Shown one piece after another: positions 21,580-31,654 of a stretch of 64,000 bases of DNA (its first letter is position 1; each line of letters begins with the position of its first letter). Both the position numbers and the translations under genes were made by a program. The notes under the pieces were generated by a model. It was given only the letters and a program-made list of their open reading frames with translations. It searched no databases and had not been told where the DNA came from. The DNA comes from Kiloniellaceae bacterium (GTDB lineage: Bacteria > Pseudomonadota > Alphaproteobacteria > Kiloniellales > J153), in assembly GCA_021776115.1 (NCBI GenBank), contig JAJFGN010000042.1:79000-142999 (forward strand). Reading direction: 5' to 3'.

Positions 21580-22899
21580 ATGCGCCTTTCCGCCTATTTC
21601 ATGCCGACCATCAAGGAAACGCCGTCCGAGGCTCAGATCGTCTCGCATCGCCTGATGCTGCGTTCGGGTATGATCCGGCAGGCCAGCGCCGGGATCTATT
21701 CCTGGCTGCCGCTCGGTTTTCGGGTCCTGAAGAACATCGAGCAAATTGTGCGCGAGGAGCAGGATCGCAGCGGCGCGCAGGAAGTGCTTATGCCGACGAT
21801 TCAGTCGGCGGAACTGTGGCGCGAGTCCGGCCGCTACGACGCCTATGGACCGGAGATGCTGCGTATCGAGGACCGGCACGGCCGCGAAATGCTATACGGC
21901 CCGACCAACGAAGAACTCATCACCGATATCTTCAAGGCCTCGGCCAAGAGCTACCGCGATGTCCCGAAAATGCTCTACCACATCCAGTGGAAATTCCGTG
22001 ACGAAGTGCGGCCGCGTTTCGGCGTCATGCGCGGGCGCGAATTCCTGATGAAAGACAACTACTCCTTCGACATCGATTTCGAGGGCGCTAAACGCGCCTA
22101 CAACAAGATGTTCGTTGCTTATCTGCGCACCTTCGCCCGTATGGGCCTGAAGGCGATTCCGATGGAAGCCGACACTGGGCCGATTGGCGGCGACCTCAGT
22201 CACGAGTTCATCATCCTGGCGGACACCGGCGAAAGCGCGGTCTATTGCCATCGCGATTACGTCGAATTCGATGTGCTTGGCCAAGATATCGGCTACGAAG
22301 CCGATTTGGAGCCGATTGTCGGTAAATGGACGTCGCTTTATGCGCGGACCGACGAAAAGCACGAAGCCGCTGCCTTCGAAAGAGAAGTGCCGGAGGGTAA
22401 GCGGGTTGAGCGCCGCGGCATAGAAGTTGGCCACATCTTCTACTTTGGCACCAAGTATTCCGAACCGCTGGGCGCTATGATAGCCAACGCAGCGGGCGAG
22501 CAGGTGCCGGTCCACATGGGGTCCTACGGCATCGGCGTGTCGCGTCTGGCCGGCGCGATCATAGAGGCTAGCCATGACGACGCCGGGATCGTCTGGCCCG
22601 AGGCGGTGGCGCCCTTCAAGGTCGGTCTGATCAATCTAAAGGCCGCCGACGCCGCTTGCGCCAAAGCCTGCGAGGATATCTACGGCAAGCTGCGCGGGGC
22701 CGGCGTCGAGGTGCTCTATGATGACCGCGACGAGCGCGCGGGTACGAAATTCGCCGACATGGATTTGATCGGCTTGCCCTGGCAACTCGTTGTCGGGCCG
22801 CGCGGCCTCGCCAACGACAAGATCGAACTCAAGCGGCGGCGCGACGGTGAGCGCGAAGAGCTGTCGCTAGACTCAGCCTTGTCGAAGGTGATGCCTTGA
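21580..22899 (+). CDS. proS: Prolyl-tRNA synthetase, short alphaproteobacterial type
   Basis: Class II synthetase that charges tRNA-Pro. It is 439 residues, much shorter than the ~570-residue E. coli form, because the editing insertion between motifs 2 and 3 is absent. Motif 1 region ([26 protein letters not shown]), motif 2 ([28 protein letters not shown]) and motif 3 ([10 protein letters not shown]) are clear, with a C-terminal anticodon-binding domain. It likely has little or no cis-editing of Ala-tRNA-Pro; a separate deacylase would be needed, and none is in this window. Confidence 0.97.
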   Translation: MRLSAYFMPTIKETPSEAQIVSHRLMLRSGMIRQASAGIYSWLPLGFRVLKNIEQIVREEQDRSGAQEVLMPTIQSAELWRESGRYDAYGPEMLRIEDRHGREMLYGPTNEELITDIFKASAKSYRDVPKMLYHIQWKFRDEVRPRFGVMRGREFLMKDNYSFDIDFEGAKRAYNKMFVAYLRTFARMGLKAIPMEADTGPIGGDLSHEFIILADTGESAVYCHRDYVEFDVLGQDIGYEADLEPIVGKWTSLYARTDEKHEAAAFEREVPEGKRVERRGIEVGHIFYFGTKYSEPLGAMIANAAGEQVPVHMGSYGIGVSRLAGAIIEASHDDAGIVWPEAVAPFKVGLINLKAADAACAKACEDIYGKLRGAGVEVLYDDRDERAGTKFADMDLIGLPWQLVVGPRGLANDKIELKRRRDGEREELSLDSALSKVMP

Positions 22900-22939
22900 A
22901 GGTGAAGACCGACGCCGCGCCTATGAGTCTCAATCTACC

Positions 22940-24202
22940 ATGATCCTTGGCCCCTTCGAACGCTTGGTCGCGATGCGCTACCTACGCGCGCGCCGCCAGG
23001 AAGGCTTTATCTCGGTCATTGCGGCTTTCTCGCTGTTGGGTATCGCCTTGGGCGTCGCGACGCTCATCATCGTCATGGCGGTCATGAATGGGTTTCGTGT
23101 CGAGCTGTTGAGCCGCATTCTTGGGGTCAACGGACACCTCTCAATCTATGGCGCCTCACGCCCGATCGAGGATTACCCGGATATCGTAGCGCGGATTCGA
23201 GCGGTGGATGGCGTGGTGAGCGCGACCGCCCATGTCGAGGGCCAGGTCATGGTCACCGCGCAGGGTACGGCCTCCGGCGGCATGATTCGGGGCGTCCTGC
23301 CGAGCGACCTGAAAGCGCGCGCCCTGATCGCGGACAACATCGTATCCGGGTCGCTGGACAACTTCGTGGACGGCGGGGTGGGGACAGGCGATCCGATCCT
23401 ACTCGGCAGCCGCTTGGCACAGCGCATGCGGCTTCGTGTCGGCGACGGGATCACTGTCGTCTCGCCGCAGGGCACGACCACGGTCGTTGGCACCATACCG
23501 CGCCTGAAGACCTACCGAATTGTCGGCTTGTTCGAGGTTGGCATGTTCGAGTACGACAACACCTTCCTCTATATTCCGCTTTCGGCCGCGCAGTTGTTCT
23601 TCAGGCTTCCAGAGCGTGCGAACGCGATCGAGGTATTCGTCGCCGACCCCGACAGCATAACCGCGATCAAGCAGCGTATCGCCGGTGTGGTCGGTCCCGA
23701 ATTCCGCATCCTCGACTGGCAGCAGTCGAACTCCAGTTTCTTTAACGCGATCCAGGTCGAGCGCAACGTGATGTTCCTTATTCTGTCGCTGATCATCCTG
23801 GTCGCTGCCTTCAATATACTTTCCGGCCAGATCATGCTGGTGAAGGACAAGGGGCGCGATATCGCGATCCTGCGCACCATGGGGGCGACGCGCGGCATGA
23901 TCTTGCGCATCTTCTTCGCCAGCGGTGCCAGCATCGGGGTCGTGGGAACCTTGATCGGTTTCATCCTGGGTCTCTTGTTCTCGGCCAACATCGAAACCAT
24001 TCGCGCCATTCTGCAGACTCTAACCGGCACGGAGCTATTCTCCGCCGAGATCTATTTCCTGTCCCGTCTACCGGCTGTGATCGATCCCCTTGAGGTTGCC
24101 CAGGTTACCTTGATGGCCCTGTTCTGGTCCTTTCTCGCGCCCATTTTGCCGGCGTGGCGGGCGGCTCGGCTCGATCCGGTCGAGGCGTTGCGCTATGAAT
24201 AA
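22940..24202 (+). CDS. lolC: Lipoprotein-releasing ABC transporter permease, LolC/E family
   Basis: Inner-membrane permease (420 residues) that extracts mature lipoproteins from the inner membrane and hands them to LolA. Layout: cytoplasmic start, one transmembrane helix (about 25-47), a large periplasmic domain and three C-terminal helices in an FtsX-like domain. The N-terminal motif [28 protein letters not shown] is typical. Only one LolC/E-type gene is present next to lolD, which suggests a single hybrid subunit working as a homodimer (LolF-like). Overlaps lolD by 8 nt. Confidence 0.93.
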   Translation: MILGPFERLVAMRYLRARRQEGFISVIAAFSLLGIALGVATLIIVMAVMNGFRVELLSRILGVNGHLSIYGASRPIEDYPDIVARIRAVDGVVSATAHVEGQVMVTAQGTASGGMIRGVLPSDLKARALIADNIVSGSLDNFVDGGVGTGDPILLGSRLAQRMRLRVGDGITVVSPQGTTTVVGTIPRLKTYRIVGLFEVGMFEYDNTFLYIPLSAAQLFFRLPERANAIEVFVADPDSITAIKQRIAGVVGPEFRILDWQQSNSSFFNAIQVERNVMFLILSLIILVAAFNILSGQIMLVKDKGRDIAILRTMGATRGMILRIFFASGASIGVVGTLIGFILGLLFSANIETIRAILQTLTGTELFSAEIYFLSRLPAVIDPLEVAQVTLMALFWSFLAPILPAWRAARLDPVEALRYE

Positions 24203-24884
24203 CGAGGGCCCGGCCCAAGCGGTCTTAAGGCTGGACAACATCGTCAAGACCTTCCGTCAAGGCGAGCGGCCTCTGCACATCCTGAACGGCATTTCGGCCG
24301 AAGTCCGCGCCGGTGAGTTGGTTGGCCTGGTCGGCCCCTCGGGCGCCGGAAAATCGACGCTCTTGCATATCGCCGGGTTGCTGGAGCGTGCCGATTCCGG
24401 GGATGTCGTTATCGAGGGGCAGGTGGCGTCCCAACTCGACGACGGTGCGCGCACGGCCCTGCGCCGGGGGACCATCGGCTTCGTCTATCAGTATCATCAT
24501 CTCTTGCCCGAGTTTTCGGCTCAGGAAAACATCGCGCTGCCGCAGATGATCGCCGGCGCGCGAAAAGCCGAGGCCAATGCACGCGCGCTGGACCTGTTAA
24601 GCCAAGTCGGCTTGGCCGAGCGGGCGAACCATCGCCCGGCGCGCCTGTCAGGCGGCGAGCAACAAAGGGTCGCGATTGCCAGAGGCTTGGCCAACCGGCC
24701 GGCGATCCTTCTAGCCGACGAGCCAACTGGAAATCTCGATCCGCACACGGCCGAAGGCGTGTTCGATGTCTTGATCGACCTGGTCAAGAATTCCGGTCTC
24801 GCCGGCCTAATCGCGACCCACAACCCGGCCTTGGCCGGACGCATGGACCGGGTCCTGCACCTGGAGGATGGCGGTGTAAATTAG
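24195..24884 (+). CDS. lolD: Lipoprotein-releasing ABC transporter ATPase LolD
   Basis: Cytoplasmic ATPase (229 residues) that powers the neighbouring LolC/E permease. Walker [11 protein letters not shown]-loop [15 protein letters not shown] signature [16 protein letters not shown], Walker [13 protein letters not shown] and switch His (ATHN) are all present. It overlaps the permease gene, so the two are translationally coupled. Confidence 0.95.
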   Translation: MNNEGPAQAVLRLDNIVKTFRQGERPLHILNGISAEVRAGELVGLVGPSGAGKSTLLHIAGLLERADSGDVVIEGQVASQLDDGARTALRRGTIGFVYQYHHLLPEFSAQENIALPQMIAGARKAEANARALDLLSQVGLAERANHRPARLSGGEQQRVAIARGLANRPAILLADEPTGNLDPHTAEGVFDVLIDLVKNSGLAGLIATHNPALAGRMDRVLHLEDGGVN

Positions 24885-24989
24885 GCCTGCGGGTTGTAAT
24901 TGCGTTGACACGCCGCTGCGCTATGCTGGGTATTGGCTGGGGCGCGTTTTGGGGGATTCGTGCCTTGGCCGCTGTAAAACAATAAAAGA

Positions 24990-25040
24990 GGTGCGGGCGC
25001 CTTAAACAGACCTGCACCCGTCATCAAAGGCCTTGGGGAG
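24990..25040 (+). promoter_or_regulatory. Predicted H-type pseudoknot in the leader of the homocysteine S-methyltransferase gene
   Basis: Stem 1 is GGTGCGGG (24990-24997) with CCTGCACC (25011-25018), eight pairs including one G-U. Five bases of its loop, GCCTT (24999-25003), are complementary to AAGGC (25027-25031) just downstream, giving an H-type pseudoknot. The Shine-Dalgarno GGGGAG (25035-25040) starts four nt after stem 2. The layout resembles small translational riboswitches of the SAM-II class, but the A-rich core I remember for SAM-II is not evident. No covariation has been tested. Confidence 0.45.
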
Positions 25041-25045
25041 ACAGC

Positions 25046-25978
25046 GTGTCTAAGCTCGACGAGCGCCTTGCGAATGGCGAGGTGATCATAACCGACGGCG
25101 CCATGGGCACCGAGTTGCAGCGCCGTGGCGTTCCCATGGATAAAGTCGCCTGGAGCGCGGCCGCGATCGCGAGCCACCCGGACGTCATTCGGGATATCCA
25201 TGAAGACTACATTCGGGCTGGAGCCGAGGTGACGATCGCCAACACCTTTGGCGCCGCGCGCCATGTCTTGGCTCAGGCGGCTTTAGGCGAGCGTGTGGTT
25301 GAATTGAACCGCCGCGCCGTTGAATTGGCAAAGGAAGCGCGCGATCGAGCGGCAGGCGGCCGCGAGGTCTTGATCGCCGGGTCGATATCGAGCTTCCTGC
25401 CGGAAAACGCCAACGACAAACACATCATGCCCGATGTCGCGCTCGCCAGCTACCGGGAGCAAGCGGAGGTGTTTGCCGAGGCCGGGGCGGACCTGATTGC
25501 CTTGGAAATGATGATGGACGTGGCTTACACGGTCTATGCGCTCGAAGCGGCTTCGGCCACCGGCTTGCCGGTCTGGGTTGGCTTTTCCTGTCGCTTGGCC
25601 GCGGACGGCGAAACGGTTCTATTTTTCCGCAAAGATGTTGATACGCCGTTCGCGGACGCGGTCGACAAGGTCATGGCGGTCGGCGGTTCGGTCGCGGGGA
25701 TTATGCACAGCGATGTCGCGGTAACGGGGCCAGCCCTCGAGGCCTTGCGGGCACACTGGCCGGGCCCGGTGGCCGCCTACCCGCACAGCGGCCGCTTTAT
25801 CATGCCCGAATGGCAGTTCGTGGATATCATATCGCCCGAAGATTACCTTGCTGAGGCGCGGAAGTGGGTCGAGATGGGCGTGCAGATCGTGGGTGGGTGT
25901 TGCGGCATAGGCCCCGATCACATCAGGCTTTTGGCGGAGCAACTACCCAAGCGCTTGGCCGAGTCACCCGCCGCGTAA
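25046..25978 (+). CDS. Homocysteine S-methyltransferase family protein
   Basis: TIM-barrel methyltransferase (310 residues) of the family that moves a methyl group from betaine, S-methylmethionine or methylcobalamin to homocysteine. The N-terminal DGAMGTELQRRG and the C-terminal zinc motif GGCCG (Cys285, Cys286) are present. The third zinc Cys of the family, expected in a GxNC block near residue 222, is replaced by GIMHSDV (His221-Ser222). Starts at GTG 25046 with GGGGAG 5 nt upstream. The methyl donor cannot be deduced; a role in methionine synthesis or betaine use is likely. Confidence 0.85.
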   Translation: MSKLDERLANGEVIITDGAMGTELQRRGVPMDKVAWSAAAIASHPDVIRDIHEDYIRAGAEVTIANTFGAARHVLAQAALGERVVELNRRAVELAKEARDRAAGGREVLIAGSISSFLPENANDKHIMPDVALASYREQAEVFAEAGADLIALEMMMDVAYTVYALEAASATGLPVWVGFSCRLAADGETVLFFRKDVDTPFADAVDKVMAVGGSVAGIMHSDVAVTGPALEALRAHWPGPVAAYPHSGRFIMPEWQFVDIISPEDYLAEARKWVEMGVQIVGGCCGIGPDHIRLLAEQLPKRLAESPAA

Positions 25979-26042
25979 ACCACCGCGCCTCCGACCCGAT
26001 ATCCACAGTGACATCACGCTCCGGCGGTGCCAAGAATGAGGC

Positions 26043-29000
26043 ATGCCGCACGCTGGATTCGTTCACCTTCGCACCCATTCCGCCTATTCGCTCCTTGAAG
26101 GGGCGCTGAAGGTCGACGAACTCGTTGAGCTTAGCCGTAAGCACGATATGCCGGCGGTTGCGGTCACCGATAGCGGCAATCTCTTCGGCGCCCTGGAGTT
26201 CGCGCTCGCGGCGGCTAAGGGGGGTGTGCAGCCCATAACCGGCTGCCAACTCGGCCTCACCGCAGATTCGCCGCAGACAGCGGGCGGCCTTCAAGCCCCC
26301 CCCGATCCGCTGGTCCTCTTGGTGCAAAGCGAGACCGGCTACAAAAACCTGATGACGCTGACCTCCAAGGCGCACCTCGAGTCCGAGCCTGGCGAGGCGC
26401 CGCAGGTCGGTCTCGGCGATCTGGAAGCCCACCATGAGGGCCTGATCGCCCTGACCGGCGGGCCGGCGGGTCCGGTCGGCCGGCGTCTGCTCCAGGGACA
26501 GAATTCTGCTGCCGAGCAAATGCTGCAGGCGCTGGCAGGCATATTCCCAGGCCGACTCTATGTCGAAGTGATGCGTCACGGCCTGGATGAGGAGAAACGG
26601 ATCGAGGATCGCCTGGTCGACCTGGCCTACGCCCACGACTTGCCCCTGGTTGCCACCAACGAAGCCTTTTTCGCCGACGAAGGCATGTACCAAGCCCATG
26701 ACGCGCTGATCTGCATTGCCCAAGGCGCCTACGTGGCCAGCGAGGACCGCCGGCGCCTGACCCCCGAACACCGCTTCAAATCGGCCGAGGAAATGGCCGC
26801 GCTTTTTGACGACCTTCCCGAAGCGATTGAGAACACCTTGGTTGTCGCTCAACGCTGCGCCTATGTGCCCGGCGAGGTCGCCCCGATTCTGCCCGCCTTT
26901 CCAACCGAGGCTGGACGCAGCGAGGCGGACGAGTTGCGCGCGCGCACCGAAGCCGGCCTTCAGAAGCGCCTGAGCGCGCAGGTTTTCACGCCGGGCATGG
27001 ACGAAGAAACCCGTGTAGCCACCGCCCGGCGCTATGAGGAGCGTCGGGATTATGAGCTTGGCGTGATTGAGCAGATGGGATTCCCCGGCTACTTCCTGAT
27101 TGTCGCGGACTTTATCCAATGGGCCAAGCAACAGGATATTCCGGTTGGCCCGGGGCGCGGCTCCGGCGCCGGATCGGTCGTTGCTTGGGCCCTGACCATC
27201 ACCGATCTCGATCCCTTGCGCTGGGGCTTGCTGTTTGAGCGCTTCCTGAACCCGGAGCGGGTATCGATGCCTGACTTTGACGTCGACTTCTGCCAGGAAC
27301 GGCGTGACGAGGTGATTCGGTATGTTCAGGGCAAGTACGGTCGCGATCAAGTCGCCCAGATCATTACCTTTGGAAAGTTGCAGGCGCGCGCCGCGCTGCG
27401 CGACGTTGGGCGCGTGTTGCAGATGCCCTATCCGCAGGTTGACCGCATCTGCAAGCTGGTGCCGAACAACCCGGCCAGTCCGGTCACCCTGACCCAAGCC
27501 ATCGCGGGCGAGCCGCGCTTGCAGGAGATGCGTCGGGAAGACGAGACGGTCAAGCGGCTGCTCGGCATCGCGCTCAAACTCGAGGGGCTGTACCGGCATG
27601 CCTCGACCCATGCCGCCGGCGTCGTGATCGGCGACCGCCGCCTGGACGAGTTGGTGCCGCTCTACCGCGATCCGCGATCGGACATGCCGGTCACGCAGTT
27701 CAGCATGAAGTACGTCGAAAAGGCCGGCTTGGTGAAGTTCGACTTCCTCGGCCTCAAGACGCTGTCGGTCTTGGCCAAGACCCTGGCCCTGATCGAGGAA
27801 CGGGGCGGCGAGCTAGACCTGTCGCGCATACCGCTCGATGACGCCAAGTCCTACGAAATGCTGGGCCGGGCCGAGACGGTTGGCGTGTTCCAGATGGAAT
27901 CGTCCGGCATGCGCGACGTCCTGCGCCGCCTGCGCGCCGACCGGTTCGAAGACTTGATCGCGGTCGTGGCACTTTACCGCCCCGGCCCAATGGATAGCAT
28001 TCCCAGCTACATCGCGCGCAAGCACGGCAAGGAAGAACCGGACTATCTGTACCCAAGCCTGAAATGGATCCTGGAGGAAACCTTCGGGACCATCGTGTAC
28101 CAGGAACAGGTCTTGCAGATCGCTCAAGAGCTGGCGGGGTATTCCCTCGGCGGCGCCGACCTGCTGCGTCGCGCCATGGGCAAGAAGATCAAATCGGAGA
28201 TGGACGCTCAGCACCGGCACTTCATCGAAGGCTCGGTCGCGCGGGGCGTCCCGGAGGCCAAGGCGGAAATGATCTTCGAGCAGATCGCCAAGTTCGCCGG
28301 CTACGGCTTCAACAAGTGTCACGCCGCTCCCTATGCCCTGGTCGCCTATCAGACGGCGTATCTCAAGGCCAATTTTCCCGTTGAGTTCATGGCCGCGTCC
28401 ATGACCTTCGATATGGGCAATACAGACAAGCTGAATGTATTTCGCCAGGAGCTGGTGCGTCTGGGCGTCAAGCTTCTGCCGCCGGACGTGAACCGCTCGC
28501 GCGCCGATTTCAGCGTTGAGCAGTTGGAAGACGGATCGTGGGGTATCCGCTATGCCCTGGGGGCGATTAAGAATGTCGGCGAGGCGGCGATGAAGGGCCT
28601 GGTCGCGGAGCGCACGGAGAAAGGTCCATTCCGGTCCCTTGGCGACTTCGCGCAGAGGTTGGATCCGCGTGGCCTGAACAAGCGCCAGATCGAGAACCTA
28701 GCCCGTGCCGGGGGCTTCGACGGGCTCAACGCGAACCGCCATCAGGTCCATGAGGCCGCGGAGACGATTGTCCGGCACGCCGCCGCCGCCGCCAGCGAGC
28801 GGGCCAGCGCGCAGGTAAATCTCTTCGGAGGAGAGGCCGAGGATAGCGGGCCGGGCCTAATCCTCCCCTCGGTCGAGGATTGGCCGGGTATGGACCGCTT
28901 GCGGCACGAATTCGAAGCCATCGGTTTCTATCTCTCGGCCCATCCGCTCGATGCCTATGGCGCCGGCCTGGCACGCCTGCGGGTCGTCCCTGCCGCCGAT

Positions 29001-29507
29001 TTGCCCAGCGTTCTTGCCCGTAAGAGCGGGCGGCAGCGGGCGGCTGGAATTGTCATTGGCAAGCAAGAACGCACCTCGCGCCAGGGTAACCGTTTTGCTT
29101 TCGTCCAGATGTCAGATGCCACGGGGGTCTTCGAGGTCATGCTGTTCTCCGACCTCCTGGCGCGGTGCCGGGAATTGCTGGAGGGCGGGGCGCCGCTTCT
29201 GGTTACACTTGAGGCAAGGGGCGACGGCGAGGACTTGCGCCTGACCGCCCAGGACCTAGAGCCGCTGGACGCCGCCGTGGCGCAGGCTGGGATCGGGTTG
29301 AAGGTTTTCTTAGGCGACGCGCGGCCGTTGGATAGCCTCAAGAGCGTCCTGGCCCGCGACCGGCGGGGCCGGGGCCGGGTATCGCTGGTCCTCGACCTCC
29401 CGGAGCGCGACGAGGTCGAGATCGAGCTCGAGGGCCGATATCGGTTGAGCCCCGAGATCCGCCAGGCGATTAAGGCGATTCCGGGGCTCGAAGTCCAGGA
29501 AGCCTGA
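26043..29507 (+). CDS. dnaE: DNA polymerase III alpha subunit
   Basis: Catalytic subunit of the replicative polymerase (1154 residues). Domains in order: PHP (about 1-280), palm with the catalytic Asp411 and Asp413 in PDFDVDF and a third Asp at 567 (FDFLGLKTL), thumb and fingers (MGKKIKSEMDAQHRHFIEG), beta-clamp-binding region, OB fold (about 985-1070) and a C-terminal domain for tau binding. The length and motifs are those of DnaE1. The first PHP motif reads RTHSAYSLLEGA. Confidence 0.97.
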   Translation: MPHAGFVHLRTHSAYSLLEGALKVDELVELSRKHDMPAVAVTDSGNLFGALEFALAAAKGGVQPITGCQLGLTADSPQTAGGLQAPPDPLVLLVQSETGYKNLMTLTSKAHLESEPGEAPQVGLGDLEAHHEGLIALTGGPAGPVGRRLLQGQNSAAEQMLQALAGIFPGRLYVEVMRHGLDEEKRIEDRLVDLAYAHDLPLVATNEAFFADEGMYQAHDALICIAQGAYVASEDRRRLTPEHRFKSAEEMAALFDDLPEAIENTLVVAQRCAYVPGEVAPILPAFPTEAGRSEADELRARTEAGLQKRLSAQVFTPGMDEETRVATARRYEERRDYELGVIEQMGFPGYFLIVADFIQWAKQQDIPVGPGRGSGAGSVVAWALTITDLDPLRWGLLFERFLNPERVSMPDFDVDFCQERRDEVIRYVQGKYGRDQVAQIITFGKLQARAALRDVGRVLQMPYPQVDRICKLVPNNPASPVTLTQAIAGEPRLQEMRREDETVKRLLGIALKLEGLYRHASTHAAGVVIGDRRLDELVPLYRDPRSDMPVTQFSMKYVEKAGLVKFDFLGLKTLSVLAKTLALIEERGGELDLSRIPLDDAKSYEMLGRAETVGVFQMESSGMRDVLRRLRADRFEDLIAVVALYRPGPMDSIPSYIARKHGKEEPDYLYPSLKWILEETFGTIVYQEQVLQIAQELAGYSLGGADLLRRAMGKKIKSEMDAQHRHFIEGSVARGVPEAKAEMIFEQIAKFAGYGFNKCHAAPYALVAYQTAYLKANFPVEFMAASMTFDMGNTDKLNVFRQELVRLGVKLLPPDVNRSRADFSVEQLEDGSWGIRYALGAIKNVGEAAMKGLVAERTEKGPFRSLGDFAQRLDPRGLNKRQIENLARAGGFDGLNANRHQVHEAAETIVRHAAAAASERASAQVNLFGGEAEDSGPGLILPSVEDWPGMDRLRHEFEAIGFYLSAHPLDAYGAGLARLRVVPAADLPSVLARKSGRQRAAGIVIGKQERTSRQGNRFAFVQMSDATGVFEVMLFSDLLARCRELLEGGAPLLVTLEARGDGEDLRLTAQDLEPLDAAVAQAGIGLKVFLGDARPLDSLKSVLARDRRGRGRVSLVLDLPERDEVEIELEGRYRLSPEIRQAIKAIPGLEVQEA

Positions 29508-29709
29508 GATTTAGCCGGTTGGGCTAGACCTTCTGGGGGCCGAATTCGGCGGTATTTTGCTTGCAAATGGAGGCGTCCAGGGGTACACCCCGGCGCACTC
29601 AATATCACACGCGGGCGCGCGGCAATCGGGGGAGACATCCCCGGAGGTCGCTCCGGTGTCCGGATAACGGATGCATCGCCTGCGGCGGCACAACCGGAAA
29701 AGAGAGATC
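29508..29709 (+). other. dnaE-rpsB intergenic region, likely rpsB leader
   Basis: Contains a 12-bp palindrome GCCGAATTCGGC (29539-29550) followed by a short T-run, which could be a weak terminator for dnaE, and a perfect 6-bp hairpin CCGGAG (29641-29646) / CTCCGG (29651-29656) in the likely rpsB leader. Ribosomal protein operons often have autoregulatory leaders; I cannot match this to a known one. I could not place a clear promoter. Confidence 0.4.
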
Positions 29710-30618
29710 ATGGCCCTTCCTGAATTCACGATGCGCCAGCTCCTGGAAGCTGGCGTCCACTTCGGACATACGACGCGCCGCTGGAACCCGCAGATGGCGT
29801 CCTTCATCTTTGGCAAGCGCAACGGCGTCCATATCTTGGACCTCGAGCAGACGGTACCGATGCTGCATCAAGCCTTGGTTTTCGTCCGCGGCGTGGTCGC
29901 GGGCGGCGGACGGGTCCTGTTTGTCGGCACCAAGCGTCAGGCTAGCGAAAAGATCGCTGAGTCCGCCAAACGCTGCGCCCAGCATTATGTCAACCACCGC
30001 TGGCTGGGCGGGATGCTGACCAACTGGAAGACCATCTCGCTGTCGATCCGACGCTTGAAAGAGCTGGACACTCAACTCGGGGGCGAGGTCGAGGGCTTGA
30101 CCAAGAAGGAGCTGCTCAATCTGACGCGTGAGCGGGACAAGCTAGAGCGCGCCTTGGGCGGGATTAAGGAGATGGGCGGCCTGCCCGATGTATTGTTCGT
30201 GGTCGACACGAATAAGGAACATATCGCCATTGACGAGGCGAAAGTCCTGGGCATTCCCGTTGTGGCCGTTGTCGATTCGAACTCGAACCCCACCCGTATC
30301 GACTATCCCATCCCCGGCAACGACGACGCTTTGCGCGCAATTGGGATGTATTGCGAGCTTGTGTCCGACGCGGTGCTCGATGGAATTCAGGCCGAGCTGA
30401 TTGCTACGGGGGGAGATCGCGGCGAGGCAGAGGAAGCGCCGGTCGAGGCCCTTCCCACGACGGTGCCTGACGCCGTTCCCGCAACGATGCCCGACGCCGC
30501 TCCTACAACGGTGCCGGAAGCCGCTCCCACAACGGAGCCTAAAGCAGCTGCCGAGGCGGCGCCCGAAGCTGAACTCGCGATCAAGGCGGGCAGCGAGGAG
30601 ACGACGACCCCAGCCTAA
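29710..30618 (+). CDS. rpsB: 30S ribosomal protein S2
   Basis: Ribosomal protein S2 (302 residues), which joins the 30S subunit late. The core runs to about residue 240 with family signatures ([48 protein letters not shown]). The C-terminal tail is an Ala/Pro/Thr/Glu-rich extension in which an 8-residue unit (24 bp) is repeated four times at 30457-30552. Tails of this kind occur in alphaproteobacterial S2 but the repeat is striking. The ATG at 29710 is preceded by GAGAG. Followed by tsf, as usual. Confidence 0.97.
   Translation: MALPEFTMRQLLEAGVHFGHTTRRWNPQMASFIFGKRNGVHILDLEQTVPMLHQALVFVRGVVAGGGRVLFVGTKRQASEKIAESAKRCAQHYVNHRWLGGMLTNWKTISLSIRRLKELDTQLGGEVEGLTKKELLNLTRERDKLERALGGIKEMGGLPDVLFVVDTNKEHIAIDEAKVLGIPVVAVVDSNSNPTRIDYPIPGNDDALRAIGMYCELVSDAVLDGIQAELIATGGDRGEAEEAPVEALPTTVPDAVPATMPDAAPTTVPEAAPTTEPKAAAEAAPEAELAIKAGSEETTTPA
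30457..30552 (+). repeat. Four 24-bp tandem repeats in the rpsB 3' end
   Basis: Four consecutive 24-bp units (30457, 30481, 30505, 30529) encode [24 protein letters not shown] and TTEPKAAA, residues 250-281 of S2. The units are imperfect but in register, consistent with past tandem duplication. Confidence 0.8.
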
Positions 30619-30689
30619 TCGCGGTTTGCACGGGCTCCGGATCGGCGCGCCGGGCGCAAACACTATCTGCCTAGGAGACTATTAGAGGT

Positions 30690-31610
30690 ATGGCTGAGAT
30701 TACCGCGGCGTTGGTCAAGGATCTGCGCGAAAAGACCGGTGCCGGCATGATGGATTGCAAGAAGGCACTGACCGAAACAACCGGCGATCTAGAGGCCGCA
30801 GTCGATTGGCTGCGCAAGAAAGGCCTGGCGGCGGCCGCCAAGAAGGCGGGCCGGGTCGCGGCCGAGGGTTTGGTGGGTGTGGCGGCCGAAGGGACGCTTG
30901 GCGCGATCGCCGAGGTTAATTCGGAAACCGACTTCGTCGCCCGAAATGAGGCCTTTCAAACTTTCGTCAACACCGTAGCACAACTCGCCATGGGCGCCGG
31001 CGGCGACTTGGAAGCGCTTTTGGCGGCTGACTACCCGGGCGGTGGCACGGTTGCCAGCACCGTCACCGATATGATTTCGAAGATCGGTGAGAATATGTCG
31101 GTGCGCCGGACCGCGATTCTTCAGGTCTCGGACGGCGTAGTGGCGGCCTACATGCACAATCAAGTTGCGCCGGCTCTCGGCAAGATCGGTGTTTTGGTCG
31201 CACTGGAATCGTCTGGAGATAAGGCCAAGCTAGCCGCCTTCGGGCGCCAGCTGGCGATGCACGTGGCTGCAACGAACCCGCAAGCGCTGGATGCGTCCGA
31301 CCTGGATCCGGTCGCTGTCGAGCGCGAGCGTAACGTGCTTGGCGAGCAGGCGCGCGCCAGCAGAAAGCCGGAAAATGTCGTCGAAAAGATGATCGAAGGC
31401 CGTCTGCGCAAGTTCTACGAGGAGGTCTGCCTGCTCGACCAAACCTTCGTGATAGATGGGGAGAACAAGGTACGCCAAGCGGTTGAACAAGCGGGAGAAG
31501 ATGCCGGCGGACCGATCAAGGTCACTGGTTTCTTGCGCTATCAGCTTGGCGAGGGGATCGAGCGGAAGGAAAGCGACTTCGCCGCAGAGGTCGCGGCCCA
31601 ACTAGCGTAA
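30690..31610 (+). CDS. tsf: Elongation factor Ts
   Basis: Guanine-nucleotide exchange factor for EF-Tu (306 residues). The N-terminal UBA-like domain carries [22 protein letters not shown] and the core carries the [10 protein letters not shown] signature that contacts EF-Tu. AGAGG precedes the ATG. It lies in the usual rpsB-tsf-pyrH-frr order. Confidence 0.98.
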   Translation: MAEITAALVKDLREKTGAGMMDCKKALTETTGDLEAAVDWLRKKGLAAAAKKAGRVAAEGLVGVAAEGTLGAIAEVNSETDFVARNEAFQTFVNTVAQLAMGAGGDLEALLAADYPGGGTVASTVTDMISKIGENMSVRRTAILQVSDGVVAAYMHNQVAPALGKIGVLVALESSGDKAKLAAFGRQLAMHVAATNPQALDASDLDPVAVERERNVLGEQARASRKPENVVEKMIEGRLRKFYEEVCLLDQTFVIDGENKVRQAVEQAGEDAGGPIKVTGFLRYQLGEGIERKESDFAAEVAAQLA

Positions 31611-31654
31611 CCTTCGCTGGGCGTTCTACCCAGCTTCTAGCATGCAGGAAATCC

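Noticed and set aside
24905-24936. TTGACA at 24905-24910 as a promoter for the homocysteine S-methyltransferase gene
   Set aside because: No acceptable -10 lies 16-18 nt downstream; TATGCT is only 11 nt away and TATTGG is 20 nt away. A weaker TTGCGT-16-TATGCT reading exists but is not convincing.
24990-25045. Calling the leader a SAM-II riboswitch outright
   Set aside because: The pseudoknot topology fits, but the A-rich conserved positions I recall for SAM-II are not evident and no covariance search could be run.
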